DNA of 64,000 bases from the NCBI RefSeq assembly GCF_030506305.1, contig NZ_CP119421.1:1768501-1832500 (forward strand), in the 5' to 3' direction. The position numbers were made by a program, and so were the translations under genes. This stretch comes from Porifericola rhodea. GTDB taxonomy: Bacteria; Bacteroidota; Bacteroidia; Cytophagales; Cyclobacteriaceae. The number at the start of each line of letters is the position of its first letter. Position 1 is the stretch's first letter. Positions 45,295-54,663 of the stretch are shown here, piece after piece. The notes under the pieces were generated by a model. The model saw only the letters and a list, made by a program, of their open reading frames with translations. It ran no database searches and was not told the origin of the DNA.

Positions 45295-48039
45295 TTACGC
45301 AAACGCTTTATTTAGGATTTCTTCTTGTTCTTTGGCATGCATCTTACCATAGCCGGTAGCCGGAGAAGCCGCAGCCTTACGCGAAATGATTTCCATCTCT
45401 ACCTGACGGTAAGTTCTGAGAATATAAGTCCAGTAGCCCATATTTTCGGGTTCTTCCTGTACCCAGTAAATTTTAGCCTCCTTGTACTTCATCAGCTCCT
45501 TGGTTACCTGCTTTTCAGGGAAGGGGTGAAGCTGTTCTATACGGATGATAGCCACATCTTTACGCTTGTCTTTCTCTCTTTTCTCAGCCAGGTCGTAGTA
45601 AATTTTACCAGAGCAGAGTAATACCTTTTTAACAGATTTTTGAGGAGAAGCTACCTTGTCGGGTAATACCTCCTGAAACCTGCCAGAAGTAAATTCTTCT
45701 ACCGGAGATACCACTTTAGGGTGACGCAACAATGACTTAGGCGACATAACCACTAAGGGCTTTCTAAAGGGCCAGGCAAGTTGTCGGCGTAGTGCATGGA
45801 AGAAGTTAGAAGGCTCGGTAATGTTGGCAACTATAATATTGTAGTCTGCACTAAGCTGAAGAAACCTCTCCGGACGAGCGTTAGAGTGCTCAGGCCCCTG
45901 TCCTTCGTAACCATGAGGCAGCAATAAAACTACGCCGCTCATTCTTCTCCATTTTGTTTCTGAGGTAGTGATAAACTGATCTATCATTACCTGTGCTCCG
46001 TTAGCAAAGTCTCCAAACTGAGCCTCCCAAATTACCAGCGCATTAGGGTTAGCCATAGCATACCCAAACTCAAAACCCAGGGCTCCATACTCAGATAGAA
46101 GAGAGTTATAAATTCTAAACTGCTCCTGTTCCTTATCTATATGGTTAAGGTTGGTGTAAGGCTCGTTGCTCTCCGCATCGTGTATTACCGCATGGCGGTG
46201 AGAAAAAGTTCCTCTTTCAGTATCCTGTCCGGCAATACGAACAATTTTATTTTCTAAGAGGATAGATCCGTAAGCCATAAGCTCCGCGGCAGCCCAGTTA
46301 AGCTGTTTCTGCTTAAAGAACATATCTTTGCGTAGCTTAAACTGCTTTTCTATCTGTTTGATCGGCTTAAAGCCTTTAGGTAGAGTAGTTAAAGCTTTCG
46401 CTATTTTGTCAATAGCTTCCTGTTGTATGCCTGTTTCAGGAGATTGATCAAAATCTTCTGGTTTAGACTTACGCATATCTTTCCACTCCAGCTCCAGGGG
46501 TTGGTATTCGTAAGGTAGAGGATTCTGCTTTACCATGTTGAGACGATCCTGCAGCAGCCCTCTGAACTCCTTGTCCATGTTTTGAGCCAGCTTAGCATCC
46601 ACATCACCACGTTCTATAAGCTTTTTGTTGTATACCTCTCTGGGGTTAGGGTGTTTAGAGATAATATTGTAAAGTGAAGGCTGAGTAAACTTAGGCTCAT
46701 CACTCTCGTTATGGCCATGGCGGCGGTAGCACACCATATCAATAAATATATCCTTATGAAACTTCTGGCGAAACTCCACAGCAAGCTTTACGCAGTATAG
46801 TACCGCTTCAGGGTCATCACCATTAACATGCAGTACAGGAGAGTCAATGACCTTAGCCACATCTGATGAATAGATAGAAGAGCGTGCATCATCAAAGTCA
46901 GTGGTAAAACCCACCTGATTATTAATAATAAAGTGGATGGTTCCTCCGGTGTGGTATCCATCCAGCTGAGACATCTGTGCTACTTCATACACTACTCCCT
47001 GGCCGGCAAGTGCCGCATCTCCATGAATAAGGATAGGTAGAACTTTGTCGTAATCGTTTTCGTATTGGCGGTCTGCCTTAGCACGTACAAAACCTTCTAC
47101 TACCGGGTCTACAGCCTCTAGGTGAGAAGGGTTAGGCGAAAGCTTAACGTTTACCTTGTTGCCAGAAGCAGTAGTAATTTCACTAGAGTAACCGAGGTGG
47201 TACTTTACATCACCATCACCGTGCGCTAATTCCGGCTCTGCCGTACCTTCAAATTCATTAAATATCTGCTCATAGGTTTTACCCATGATATTAGCCAGTA
47301 CATTCAGGCGGCCACGATGTGCCATGCCTATCATCACCTCCTGAGTGCCATGCTCAGAAGCATGGGTGATAATGCCATCCAGTGCAGGAATAGTAGTCTC
47401 CCCTCCTTCCAGAGAGAAGCGCTTCTGACCTAAATATTTGGTATGAAGAAAGTTTTCAAATACTACTGCCTCGTTCAGCTTACTAAGAATACGCTTTTTC
47501 TCGTTTTCGGTAGGGGTATGAGTGAGAAATGTGGTTTCAGCTTTTGTTTTAATCCACTCCATCATTTCTCTGTCGCGAATGTAGGTATACTCAAAACCTA
47601 CATTACCCAGATATACGTTGCGGAGGGTCTCAATTATTTTTCTAAGAGAAGCTTTTCCGATTCCTATTTCCTTACCTGCCTCAAACTCAGCATCCAGGTC
47701 AGCTTCCGTAAGCCCAAAGTGTTCTATGCCTAACTGTGCATTGCGGTCTCTTCTCTTTCGTACCGGGTTGGTAGTAGATTCCAGGTGGCCTCTACGGCGG
47801 TAGTTACGAATTAAGCGGAGGGTTTTTGCCTCTCTGGCATCTATTTCACCATCGTTTACAGCAGCGTCTAATGCTGCATCATCTTCGGCGCTACCGTTAA
47901 ATCGTTCACGCGAAAAATTGTAGCCTTCAAAAAATTTCTGCCAGCTCTCATCTACAGAGGAAGGATCCTGCTGATAAGATTTATAGAGTTCGTCTATATA
48001 CCCTACGTCGGCATTAGAGATATACGAGTATTTATCCAT
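45295..48039 (-). CDS. sucA: 2-oxoglutarate dehydrogenase E1 component
   Basis: A 914-residue thiamine-diphosphate enzyme that decarboxylates 2-oxoglutarate and succinylates the E2 lipoyl group in the citric acid cycle. The N-terminal E1o arm (YIDELYKSYQQDPSSVDESW) binds the E2 core. The cofactor region reads ILIHGDAALAGQGVVYE, with IGMAHRGRLNVL upstream and the C-terminal transketolase-like part DTERGTFSHRHAVIHD. It is the first gene of the sucA-sucB operon, with a candidate promoter about 30 bases upstream. Confidence 0.97.
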   Translation of the reverse strand: MDKYSYISNADVGYIDELYKSYQQDPSSVDESWQKFFEGYNFSRERFNGSAEDDAALDAAVNDGEIDAREAKTLRLIRNYRRRGHLESTTNPVRKRRDRNAQLGIEHFGLTEADLDAEFEAGKEIGIGKASLRKIIETLRNVYLGNVGFEYTYIRDREMMEWIKTKAETTFLTHTPTENEKKRILSKLNEAVVFENFLHTKYLGQKRFSLEGGETTIPALDGIITHASEHGTQEVMIGMAHRGRLNVLANIMGKTYEQIFNEFEGTAEPELAHGDGDVKYHLGYSSEITTASGNKVNVKLSPNPSHLEAVDPVVEGFVRAKADRQYENDYDKVLPILIHGDAALAGQGVVYEVAQMSQLDGYHTGGTIHFIINNQVGFTTDFDDARSSIYSSDVAKVIDSPVLHVNGDDPEAVLYCVKLAVEFRQKFHKDIFIDMVCYRRHGHNESDEPKFTQPSLYNIISKHPNPREVYNKKLIERGDVDAKLAQNMDKEFRGLLQDRLNMVKQNPLPYEYQPLELEWKDMRKSKPEDFDQSPETGIQQEAIDKIAKALTTLPKGFKPIKQIEKQFKLRKDMFFKQKQLNWAAAELMAYGSILLENKIVRIAGQDTERGTFSHRHAVIHDAESNEPYTNLNHIDKEQEQFRIYNSLLSEYGALGFEFGYAMANPNALVIWEAQFGDFANGAQVMIDQFITTSETKWRRMSGVVLLLPHGYEGQGPEHSNARPERFLQLSADYNIIVANITEPSNFFHALRRQLAWPFRKPLVVMSPKSLLRHPKVVSPVEEFTSGRFQEVLPDKVASPQKSVKKVLLCSGKIYYDLAEKREKDKRKDVAIIRIEQLHPFPEKQVTKELMKYKEAKIYWVQEEPENMGYWTYILRTYRQVEMEIISRKAAASPATGYGKMHAKEQEEILNKAFA

Positions 48040-48067
48040 TCTTCATAGAAGTTACATTCATTTAAAA

Positions 48068-48075
48068 CAAATATA
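48068..48075 (-). promoter_or_regulatory. Candidate -7 element of the sucAB operon
   Basis: TATATTTG on the minus strand, an exact consensus match, 28 bases before the sucA start. The -33 region is only roughly similar. Confidence 0.5.
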
Positions 48076-48254
48076 GAAAGACAATATAAAATAGTAAAAC
48101 CGTATATTCGTTTAAGCAAATGTTGTTGAATTTCAATGTATTAAAATTTAAAAAGAAGCGAACATTTTTAAATGAGCTTTGTTGAAAAGGACTATGTCTA
48201 CGATAAAATACTAATGAAAGAAACTTGTTCAAAAAGATAAGTTTATTAGAAAAG

Positions 48255-48286
48255 TTTAATTATATAAAAAAATAGTTATACTTTTG
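48255..48286 (+). promoter_or_regulatory. Candidate distal promoter upstream of the M23 gene
   Basis: TTTA (48255-48258), 20 bases, then TACTTTTG (48279-48286). A transcript from here would have about 265 bases before the M23 start codon, or could be an independent small RNA. Confidence 0.4.
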
Positions 48287-48487
48287 CAATGAGTAGATTG
48301 TATGCTGCGCGATAAGTATTGTAAGTTATTAACCAAAGTGTTAGATTACCATTTTACAATAAGCTTTATTCGTTTAATTAAAGCCTATTTACCGTAGGAA
48401 ACGCTTAATTTTTACTATGTACGAAATAATTAAAGATAGTATGCATAGAAAAATACTATTCTCCTCGAAAATTTCGTATTTAGGATA

Positions 48488-48495
48488 TAAATTTG
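48488..48495 (+). promoter_or_regulatory. Candidate proximal -7 element of the M23 gene
   Basis: TAAATTTG, an exact consensus match, 61 bases before the TTG start; no clear -33 element. Confidence 0.4.
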
Positions 48496-48556
48496 TTACG
48501 TATGGCTGCAATTTTTTAGTATTAATTCAATAAACAATAGTAAAAACTGAAGCATT

Positions 48557-49909
48557 TTGAAAAGTAAATTAAGTCTAACCAAGCTAGGCGCGCTGATTAT
48601 ACCTATGATAGCAGTTATTGCTGTGTATCAACTGTTCAGCACAAACCCTAAGTACACTCCCTCTCCAGCTGTAAGTCAGCAAGTAGACTCCCTTCAAAAT
48701 GATACTGTAGAAGCTACACCTCCCGAACCTCAACTATTGTTCGGTCTCAATATCGATACGTTACAAGTGGTAGAGGCTACTGTAGAGCCCAATCAGTTTT
48801 TATCCCAAATTTTGAGGCAGTACAATGTTTCTTTAGGAGTAATAGATAAACTTGCTAAAGCCTCACGCGAAGTTTTTGATGTAAGAAAGATTCGCGCGAA
48901 CAAAAACTACACCGTGCTTTGTAGTAACGACTCCCTCAGCACTGCCCGCTATTTTATTTATGAGCCCTCTCGTGTAGATTATGTGATTTACGAGTTATCT
49001 GATTCCATCAAAATATCTATGGGGCAACATCCGGTAGATACGGTTACTAAAACTTTTGCTGGTGTAATAGACTACTCTATCTATCAGACTTTGAGCGAAG
49101 CAGATGCTCCTACCGAATTGGTAAATGAGCTTTCGGATGTGTATGCCTGGCAAATTGACCTTTTTAAGGTGCAAAAAGGCGATAAGTTTAAAATGATTTA
49201 CGAAGAAATACAGATACAAGGAGAGCGCGTAGGTGTAGGTCGTATTAAAGCGGCACAGTTTGAAAGAGGGGAAGAAGAATTTTATGCCTTCTATTATGAT
49301 CAGGGAGGTAAAGAAGATTATTTTGATGAAAAAGGGAATAGTCTGAGAAAAGCTTTTTTAAAAGCTCCTCTAAAGTATTCCAGAATCAGCTCTCGCTTTT
49401 CTCATAACCGTTTACACCCAGTACTAAAAGTACGTCGACCGCACCATGGTGTAGATTACGCGGCCCCTCGTGGTACTCCTGTAAGAGCAGTAGGTGATGG
49501 AGTGATTACTAAAGCCAACTATAGTGGTGGAGCAGGTAACTATGTGAAGATCCGACACAATAATACATATACAACAGGCTACATGCACCTTTCTAAATAT
49601 GGAAAAGACATTAGAGTGGGCAAATACGTAAAGCAAGGTGATATAATTGGTTATGTAGGTAGTACAGGTATATCTACTGGTCCTCACCTGGATTATCGTG
49701 TCTGGAAAAATGGCAAAGCAGTAGACGCACTAAAAATAGAAATGCCACCCTCAGAACCTATTTCTGATGACCACCGTAGTACATACGAGGAGCATATGAA
49801 CATGCTGATGGAAAAACTTCACGAAGTGCCTTATCCAGAAAAACAGTTTATTCTTGCAAGTGCGAAAACCAGCCTGAAGGTGGTTAACGTGGATGAAAGA
49901 TTATTATAA
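48557..49909 (+). CDS. M23 family peptidoglycan metallopeptidase
   Basis: A 450-residue envelope peptidase. TTG start; the N-terminal signal anchor (about 8-27) leads into an OapA/Csd3-like N-terminal region and a C-terminal M23 domain (about 290-395). Zinc motif HxxxD is in RRPHHGVDYAAPRGTPV, and a conserved His is in TTGYMHLSKYG. The usual HxH motif reads HLDYR in STGPHLDYRVW, so an Asp takes the place of the second His. It hydrolyses peptidoglycan cross-links. The gene is alone and ends at a strong terminator. Confidence 0.93.
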   Translation: MKSKLSLTKLGALIIPMIAVIAVYQLFSTNPKYTPSPAVSQQVDSLQNDTVEATPPEPQLLFGLNIDTLQVVEATVEPNQFLSQILRQYNVSLGVIDKLAKASREVFDVRKIRANKNYTVLCSNDSLSTARYFIYEPSRVDYVIYELSDSIKISMGQHPVDTVTKTFAGVIDYSIYQTLSEADAPTELVNELSDVYAWQIDLFKVQKGDKFKMIYEEIQIQGERVGVGRIKAAQFERGEEEFYAFYYDQGGKEDYFDEKGNSLRKAFLKAPLKYSRISSRFSHNRLHPVLKVRRPHHGVDYAAPRGTPVRAVGDGVITKANYSGGAGNYVKIRHNNTYTTGYMHLSKYGKDIRVGKYVKQGDIIGYVGSTGISTGPHLDYRVWKNGKAVDALKIEMPPSEPISDDHRSTYEEHMNMLMEKLHEVPYPEKQFILASAKTSLKVVNVDERLL

Positions 49910-49947
49910 AGGCATAGCTGTAAAGCTAGTCCTCCACTAAAAGCAAA

Positions 49948-49982
49948 AAGCCGTGACTATTATTGGTCACGGCTTCTTTTTT
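49948..49982. terminator. Bidirectional terminator
   Basis: Perfect 10-bp stem AAGCCGTGAC / GTCACGGCTT followed by CTTTTTTT and preceded by AAAA, between the convergent M23 and thiolase genes. Confidence 0.88.
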
Positions 49983-50000
49983 ATAAAAACTTATTAGCAG

Positions 50001-51176
50001 TTAGTTAAGAAACTCGAATATGCCCGCAACTCCCTGACCACCGCCTACACAGGCAGTAACCATTCCGTATTTTTGTTTGCGGCGGCGCATCTCATGAATC
50101 AACTGTATGGTAAGTTTGGCTCCGGTACAACCTAGAGGGTGTCCTAAAGCAATTGCACCACCATTAACATTCAGTTTCTCAGGATCAATGTCCATTTCTC
50201 TTGCCACAGCTATAGATTGAGCAGCAAAAGCCTCATTTAGTTCTATCTGATCAATGTCACTGAGCTTTAATCCTGCTCTTTCCAAAGCTTTAGGGATAGC
50301 TCTTACTGGTCCTATACCCATAATGCGAGGATCTACCCCAGCTACCGCGTAGCTCATCATACGTGCGTGAGGCGTAAGCTTAAGCTGGTTTACTAAGCGT
50401 TCAGACATTACCAGTACAAAAGCAGCTCCATCAGAAGTTTGAGAAGAGTTACCAGCAGTTACGTTCCCTCCCATTCTAAAAGCAGGTTTTAACTTAGCTA
50501 AAGCCTCCATGTTTGTATCTACACGAGGGCCTTCGTCAGTATCTACTACAAACTCTCTTTGCTTAGGCTTTCCATCTTCTCCAATGTAGGTTTCAGGAAC
50601 AGTGATAGGTAAAATCTGATCTTTAAAATAACCTTCTTTTATTGCGTTAATAGCTTTCATATGGGAGTTGTACGCAAACTCATCCATATCTTCCCGAGAA
50701 ATACTGTAGTCTTTAGCAACTTCTTCCGCGGTAAGCCCCATACTAGTATAGTATTCAGGATGCTCGGCGGCAATCTTAAAGTTTAAGGCTGTTTTGTGTC
50801 CCATCATAGGCACTAAAGACATAGATTCAGTACCTCCGGCAATAATACAGTCGGCCATGCCTGCGTGTATTCTGGCAGATGCAATATTAATTGCTTCTAC
50901 TCCCGAGCCGCAGTAACGATTAATGATCATACCTGGCACATCCTGGCCTAAAGCCATTAAAGAAATAAGACGGCCCATTTGCATGCCTTGTTCAGCTTCT
51001 GGTACGGCATTACCTACTATAATGTCATCTACCATTTCAGGAGCCAGCCCTTCCACCTCAGAGGTAAGCTTCTTGATTACTTCTACCGCCAAGTCGTCAG
51101 GGCGGGTAAAGCGAAACCCTCCTTTTTTAGACTTGCCTACCGCGGTACGGTATCCACCTACTATGTATGCATTCAT
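50001..51176 (-). CDS. Thiolase family protein, acetyl-CoA C-acyltransferase
   Basis: A 391-residue thiolase. Active-site Cys in [15 protein letters not shown] (about 89), His in [11 protein letters not shown] (about 347) and the second Cys in [10 protein letters not shown] (about 377), with [15 protein letters not shown] between. It either cleaves 3-ketoacyl-CoA in beta-oxidation or condenses acetyl-CoA. No hydratase or acyl-CoA dehydrogenase gene is next to it, so degradation versus synthesis cannot be decided; the sequence looks like the degradative FadA/FadI type. Confidence 0.93.
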   Translation of the reverse strand: MNAYIVGGYRTAVGKSKKGGFRFTRPDDLAVEVIKKLTSEVEGLAPEMVDDIIVGNAVPEAEQGMQMGRLISLMALGQDVPGMIINRYCGSGVEAINIASARIHAGMADCIIAGGTESMSLVPMMGHKTALNFKIAAEHPEYYTSMGLTAEEVAKDYSISREDMDEFAYNSHMKAINAIKEGYFKDQILPITVPETYIGEDGKPKQREFVVDTDEGPRVDTNMEALAKLKPAFRMGGNVTAGNSSQTSDGAAFVLVMSERLVNQLKLTPHARMMSYAVAGVDPRIMGIGPVRAIPKALERAGLKLSDIDQIELNEAFAAQSIAVAREMDIDPEKLNVNGGAIALGHPLGCTGAKLTIQLIHEMRRRKQKYGMVTACVGGGQGVAGIFEFLN

Positions 51177-51257
51177 ATGATTAGTGTTTTATTAATCAAT
51201 CTCTTTAACGCAATATATACAAAAAATATTCGTCATGCATACTATTTTTAAGCGAAA

Positions 51258-51283
51258 AAAGCAGGCAAATAATTACCTGCTTT
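51258..51283 (-). terminator. Terminator of thrA
   Basis: On the minus strand AAAGCAGG / CCTGCTTT with a 10-base loop, followed by a T run, 8 bases past the thrA stop. Confidence 0.82.
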
Positions 51284-51290
51284 GCGTTAA

Positions 51291-53780
51291 TTATTGTTGG
51301 TAAAGGAAGTTGCTGATGCTGATTACCTCTGCGAAAACACCTGCTGCCGTAACTTCTGCACCGGCTCCTGGTCCTTTTACAACCAAAGGCCTTTCTTTAT
51401 ATCGGGCGGTGTGATATGAAATGATATTATCGCTGCCAGAGAGAGAATAGAAAGGATGTGTTTCACCCACTTCCTGCAACTGGACAGAAGCTTTACCATC
51501 TTCCAGTATGGCTATAAAGCGTAGTTTACAGCCTTCTTCAGCTGCTTTCTTCCTTTTAGCTTCCATCTCATCGTCAATGCTCTCCAGGGTTTGAAAGAAT
51601 GACTCTACATCTGGAGCTTCAAGACATTGTTGAGGAAGAATATTCTGAATTTCTACGTCCTCTGGCTCTAGAGTAAGACCCACTTCGCGCGAAAGTATGA
51701 GAATCTTTCTGGCTACATCCATACCGTTCAGGTCTTCACGAGGGTCTGGTTCGGTATAGCCTTTCTGCTGAGCTTCTTTTACTACCTCGCTAAACTTACG
51801 CCCTTCCTGAAAAGAATTGAATATATAAGACAATGTACCGGAGAGTACCCCCTCTATTTTGTAAATTTTATCACCGCTATCTTTGAGGTCCTGTAGAACC
51901 CGTATTACTGGTAAACCCGCACCCACATTGGTTTCATACAAAAACTTAACTCCTGCACGCATGGCGGTTTGCTTGAGCTGCTGATAAGTTTTGTAAGTGC
52001 CTGAATTGGCTAGCTTATTAGGCGTAATAATAGAAACAGCAGACTGAAGTACCTCCTGGTAGTATTTAATCACATAGTCACTGGAAGTACAATCTATAAA
52101 TACACTATTAGGAAGGTTAAGCTCCTTAAGACGATGCACAAAAGTACCCATATCGCTGGCAGAACCATCTTGCTCGAGTAGAGCCTGCCAGTGGTTGGTA
52201 TCAATGCCTGCTTCGTTAATAAGCATTTTGCGGCTGTTGATAATACCAATAAAGTTAATGCGGAGGAGGCGGTTTTCAAAGAGTGTACTCCCTTGCTGAG
52301 CGATCTGCTTAAGCAAGGTGCTACCAATTAAGCCTAAGCCTGCCATAAACACATTAAGGGTTTTGGTCTCAGAAAGGAAGAAGGCTTCGTGCACAGTATT
52401 TAGCGCCTTGGAAAGGTTGCGCTGAGAAATAACTACTGTAAGGTTTACCTCAGAGGACCCCTGTGCTACGGCACGAACGTTGATGCCGTTTCTGCCTAAA
52501 GCGCTAAAAAGCTTACCCGATATACCAGGTGTCTGGCGCATATTTTCGCCAATAATTGCCACAATAGACAGGTGTTGCTCTACAATAGCTTTATCAATTT
52601 TACCGGTACTTATCTCAATAGCAAACTCTTCATCCATGGCTTCCTGGGCCAGTTTCGCATCTGTGGGGCTCACGGCAAAGCTGATAGAATGTTCAGAAGA
52701 AGCCTGTGTAATAATGATAATATTTATTTTCCTTCTGGCTAATGCTCCAAACAAACGTGAAGAAATACCCGGGATGCCTATCATGCCACTACCTTGCAGA
52801 CTCAGGAGGGCTACTTCTTTAATTGAAGAAATTCCCTTAACCGCCATAAGCTTTTCGTTACCCTCAGGAGTGTTTTGGGTGGCATAAGGGTTTCGGCTAA
52901 TTACAGTACCAGGAAACTCCCTGTTAAAAGTATTCCGGATTCTTAAAGGAATATTTTTATTAAGCAGAGGCTGTATAGTAGGCGGGTATATCACTTTGGC
53001 ACCAAAGTGAGACATTTCCATAGCTTCCAGGTAAGATATAGCCTCAAGAGAGAAAGCATTTTTCACCTGACGGGGATCTGCCGTCATTACACCATCAACA
53101 TCCGTCCAGATTTCAACTTCTTCCGCATTAAGCGCAGCGCCAAAAATAGAGGCGGTATAGTCAGAGCCTCCTCTACCCATAGTGGTAGTTTCATTGTCGG
53201 CAGTAGAGGCTACAAAACCTGTAATAATTTGTAGTGCCTTGTTAGCGGTAAAGTATTCATTGATATTCTGATTTGTAGACTCAAAGTCTACTTTAGCTGC
53301 ATTAAAGTTAGCATCAGTACGTATAACTTTGCGAGCATCTAAAAAGTCGGCATCAATGCCCAGTTCTTTCATGTACTGGCTTATCAGGTAAGCTGATAAG
53401 CGCTCGCCAAAGCTTAGTACAAGGTCTAAGGTGCGAGGAGAGCGCTCTTTAAGCAAAAAGGCCCCGTGTAATAGGTCGTCTAGTTCGTTAATGAGGGTTT
53501 TGAGGTAAGCAAAAACTCTGCTCTGGGCATGCACATTAATTAGCGTTCGGGCTGTATCAAAATGATGCTTTTCCAGCTCTTTTAGTAGTTCCAGATAGCT
53601 CTCATCCCCACTGGCAGCTTTTTCGCTGATAGCAATAAGCTTATCAGTAATACCGCTCATGGCAGATACTACCACCGCGCACTTTATCTGCTCGCGATGA
53701 TAAGTGGCTACAATCTCAGCTACAGTTTTTATGCTTTCGGCAGAGCCGACCGATGTACCTCCAAACTTCAGTAATTTCAT
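51291..53780 (-). CDS. thrA: Bifunctional aspartokinase / homoserine dehydrogenase
   Basis: An 829-residue fusion catalysing the first and third steps of the aspartate pathway to threonine, methionine and lysine. Aspartokinase domain opens with MKLLKFGGTSVGSAESIK; two ACT regulatory domains (about 310-465) lie between; homoserine dehydrogenase begins with FMAGLGLIGSTLLKQIA, with NVGAGLPVIRVLQDL and GVLSGTLSYIFNSF later. The frame runs on to 53924, but ATG 53780 starts the kinase exactly, and the rpmH promoter lies inside the extension. Feedback by threonine through the ACT domains is expected. thrB and thrC are not adjacent. Confidence 0.96.
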   Translation of the reverse strand: MKLLKFGGTSVGSAESIKTVAEIVATYHREQIKCAVVVSAMSGITDKLIAISEKAASGDESYLELLKELEKHHFDTARTLINVHAQSRVFAYLKTLINELDDLLHGAFLLKERSPRTLDLVLSFGERLSAYLISQYMKELGIDADFLDARKVIRTDANFNAAKVDFESTNQNINEYFTANKALQIITGFVASTADNETTTMGRGGSDYTASIFGAALNAEEVEIWTDVDGVMTADPRQVKNAFSLEAISYLEAMEMSHFGAKVIYPPTIQPLLNKNIPLRIRNTFNREFPGTVISRNPYATQNTPEGNEKLMAVKGISSIKEVALLSLQGSGMIGIPGISSRLFGALARRKINIIIITQASSEHSISFAVSPTDAKLAQEAMDEEFAIEISTGKIDKAIVEQHLSIVAIIGENMRQTPGISGKLFSALGRNGINVRAVAQGSSEVNLTVVISQRNLSKALNTVHEAFFLSETKTLNVFMAGLGLIGSTLLKQIAQQGSTLFENRLLRINFIGIINSRKMLINEAGIDTNHWQALLEQDGSASDMGTFVHRLKELNLPNSVFIDCTSSDYVIKYYQEVLQSAVSIITPNKLANSGTYKTYQQLKQTAMRAGVKFLYETNVGAGLPVIRVLQDLKDSGDKIYKIEGVLSGTLSYIFNSFQEGRKFSEVVKEAQQKGYTEPDPREDLNGMDVARKILILSREVGLTLEPEDVEIQNILPQQCLEAPDVESFFQTLESIDDEMEAKRKKAAEEGCKLRFIAILEDGKASVQLQEVGETHPFYSLSGSDNIISYHTARYKERPLVVKGPGAGAEVTAAGVFAEVISISNFLYQQ

Positions 53781-53929
53781 ATTTGTTTTAGTAATCTTGA
53801 GAGGGCGCAAGTTATAAAATCCCAGCGGATACAGAATATTATTTTGGGCATAAATCACCCTTTTTGATAGAAATAAATAAGTTTTTTGAGAAGAGGTAGG
53901 TAGTTCGGAACTTTTTAAGAACACAAAAG

Positions 53930-53961
53930 TTTGAAATTCAGAATCTATCCAAGTATATTTG
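53930..53961 (+). promoter_or_regulatory. Promoter of rpmH
   Basis: TTTG (53930-53933), 20 bases, TATATTTG (53954-53961), a complete match to the Bacteroidota -33/-7 consensus. It is 22 bases before the rpmH start codon. Confidence 0.75.
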
Positions 53962-53983
53962 CACCCTTAAAAATTTACGAATT

Positions 53984-54142
53984 ATGAAAAGAACTTTTCA
54001 ACCTTCGCAAAGAAAAAGAAGAAACAAGCACGGATTCCGTTCAAGATCAGCTAGTGCTAACGGCCGCGCTGTATTAGCCAGAAGAAGAGCTAAAGGAAGA
54101 AAGAAACTTTCTGTGTCTAGCGAAAGAAAACATAAAGCTTAG
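53984..54142 (+). CDS. rpmH: 50S ribosomal protein L34
   Basis: A 52-residue basic ribosomal protein, missed by length-filtered gene finders. It starts [20 protein letters not shown] and continues with the family pattern [19 protein letters not shown]; the ATG is 22 bases after a consensus promoter. It is followed by a strong terminator, then rnpA, as in most bacteria. No dnaA or yidD is adjacent. Confidence 0.97.
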   Translation: MKRTFQPSQRKRRNKHGFRSRSASANGRAVLARRRAKGRKKLSVSSERKHKA

Positions 54143-54143
54143 G

Positions 54144-54182
54144 AAGTAAAGCTGACCATGGTTGGCAGCTTTACTTTTTTTG
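54144..54182 (+). terminator. Terminator after rpmH
   Basis: 11-bp stem AAGTAAAGCTG / CAGCTTTACTT with a further CC/GG in the loop, then TTTTT. Some read-through to rnpA may occur. Confidence 0.85.
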
Positions 54183-54269
54183 CCAACCTTACTATTACTT
54201 TTTTTAGTTCTTCTTTCATTCTCTGGCGTTTGCCAGCACTTCTACTCCTCTGTCTAAAATTCTCTTTAG

Positions 54270-54632
54270 TTGCGCCACACCTTATCCAAGCAAGAAAGGC
54301 TTAGTAGCAAGAAGCTCATTGGTAGCTTGTTTAAAAAAGGAAAAGCGTACACCCACTACCCTATTCGTCTGATTTACTTGCCTGTAGAGGGCTTGGAAGA
54401 AGATCAGGTGCTCTTCAGTGTTCCCAAAAGAAACTTCAAAAAAGCCGTAGATCGCAATCTGCTCAAGCGAAGAATGCGCGAAGCTTATCGTCAGCATAAA
54501 CATCTAATTACTTACAGGTCTACAGAAGAAGTTCACTTTTTGCTGGGGTATATTTATATTGCTAGAGAGAAATGCACGTATCAACGTATTGAAACTAAAA
54601 TACTTGAAACGCTGTATCGTTTAAAGAAGTAA
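54270..54632 (+). CDS. rnpA: Ribonuclease P protein component
   Basis: A 120-residue basic protein of RNase P, which helps the catalytic RNA trim the 5' end of tRNA precursors. The RNR motif is in KAVDRNLLKRRMREAYRQHK (about 54-73), and the N terminus has LSKQERLSSKKLIGSLFKKG. The start is TTG; there is no usable ATG. It follows rpmH after 127 bases and comes before a protease gene by 25 bases. Confidence 0.93.
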   Translation: MRHTLSKQERLSSKKLIGSLFKKGKAYTHYPIRLIYLPVEGLEEDQVLFSVPKRNFKKAVDRNLLKRRMREAYRQHKHLITYRSTEEVHFLLGYIYIAREKCTYQRIETKILETLYRLKK

Positions 54633-54663
54633 GAGACAAACCATCAGAAAAAATCCTTTGCTC

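Larger units (their letters stand above)
48040..48556. other. 517-base AT-rich divergent intergenic region
   Basis: No protein gene of useful length. It carries promoter-like elements for sucA (48068-48075) and for the M23 gene (48255-48286 and 48488-48495), plus an inverted repeat TATTGTAA / TTACAATA at 48317-48361. A small RNA or a long structured leader is possible but not shown. Confidence 0.55.

Noticed and set aside
48289..48315. Eight-codon frame just after the distal promoter of the M23 gene
   Set aside because: Too short to support as a leader peptide, with no codon pattern that suggests attenuation.
53781..53924. N-terminal extension of thrA by 48 residues
   Set aside because: The extension lacks any motif, and the family begins exactly at MKLLKFGGTSVG.
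53984..54142. rpmH as a sign of a nearby chromosome origin
   Set aside because: No dnaA, dnaN, parA or DnaA-box cluster is seen near rpmH-rnpA; in Bacteroidota these genes are often away from oriC.
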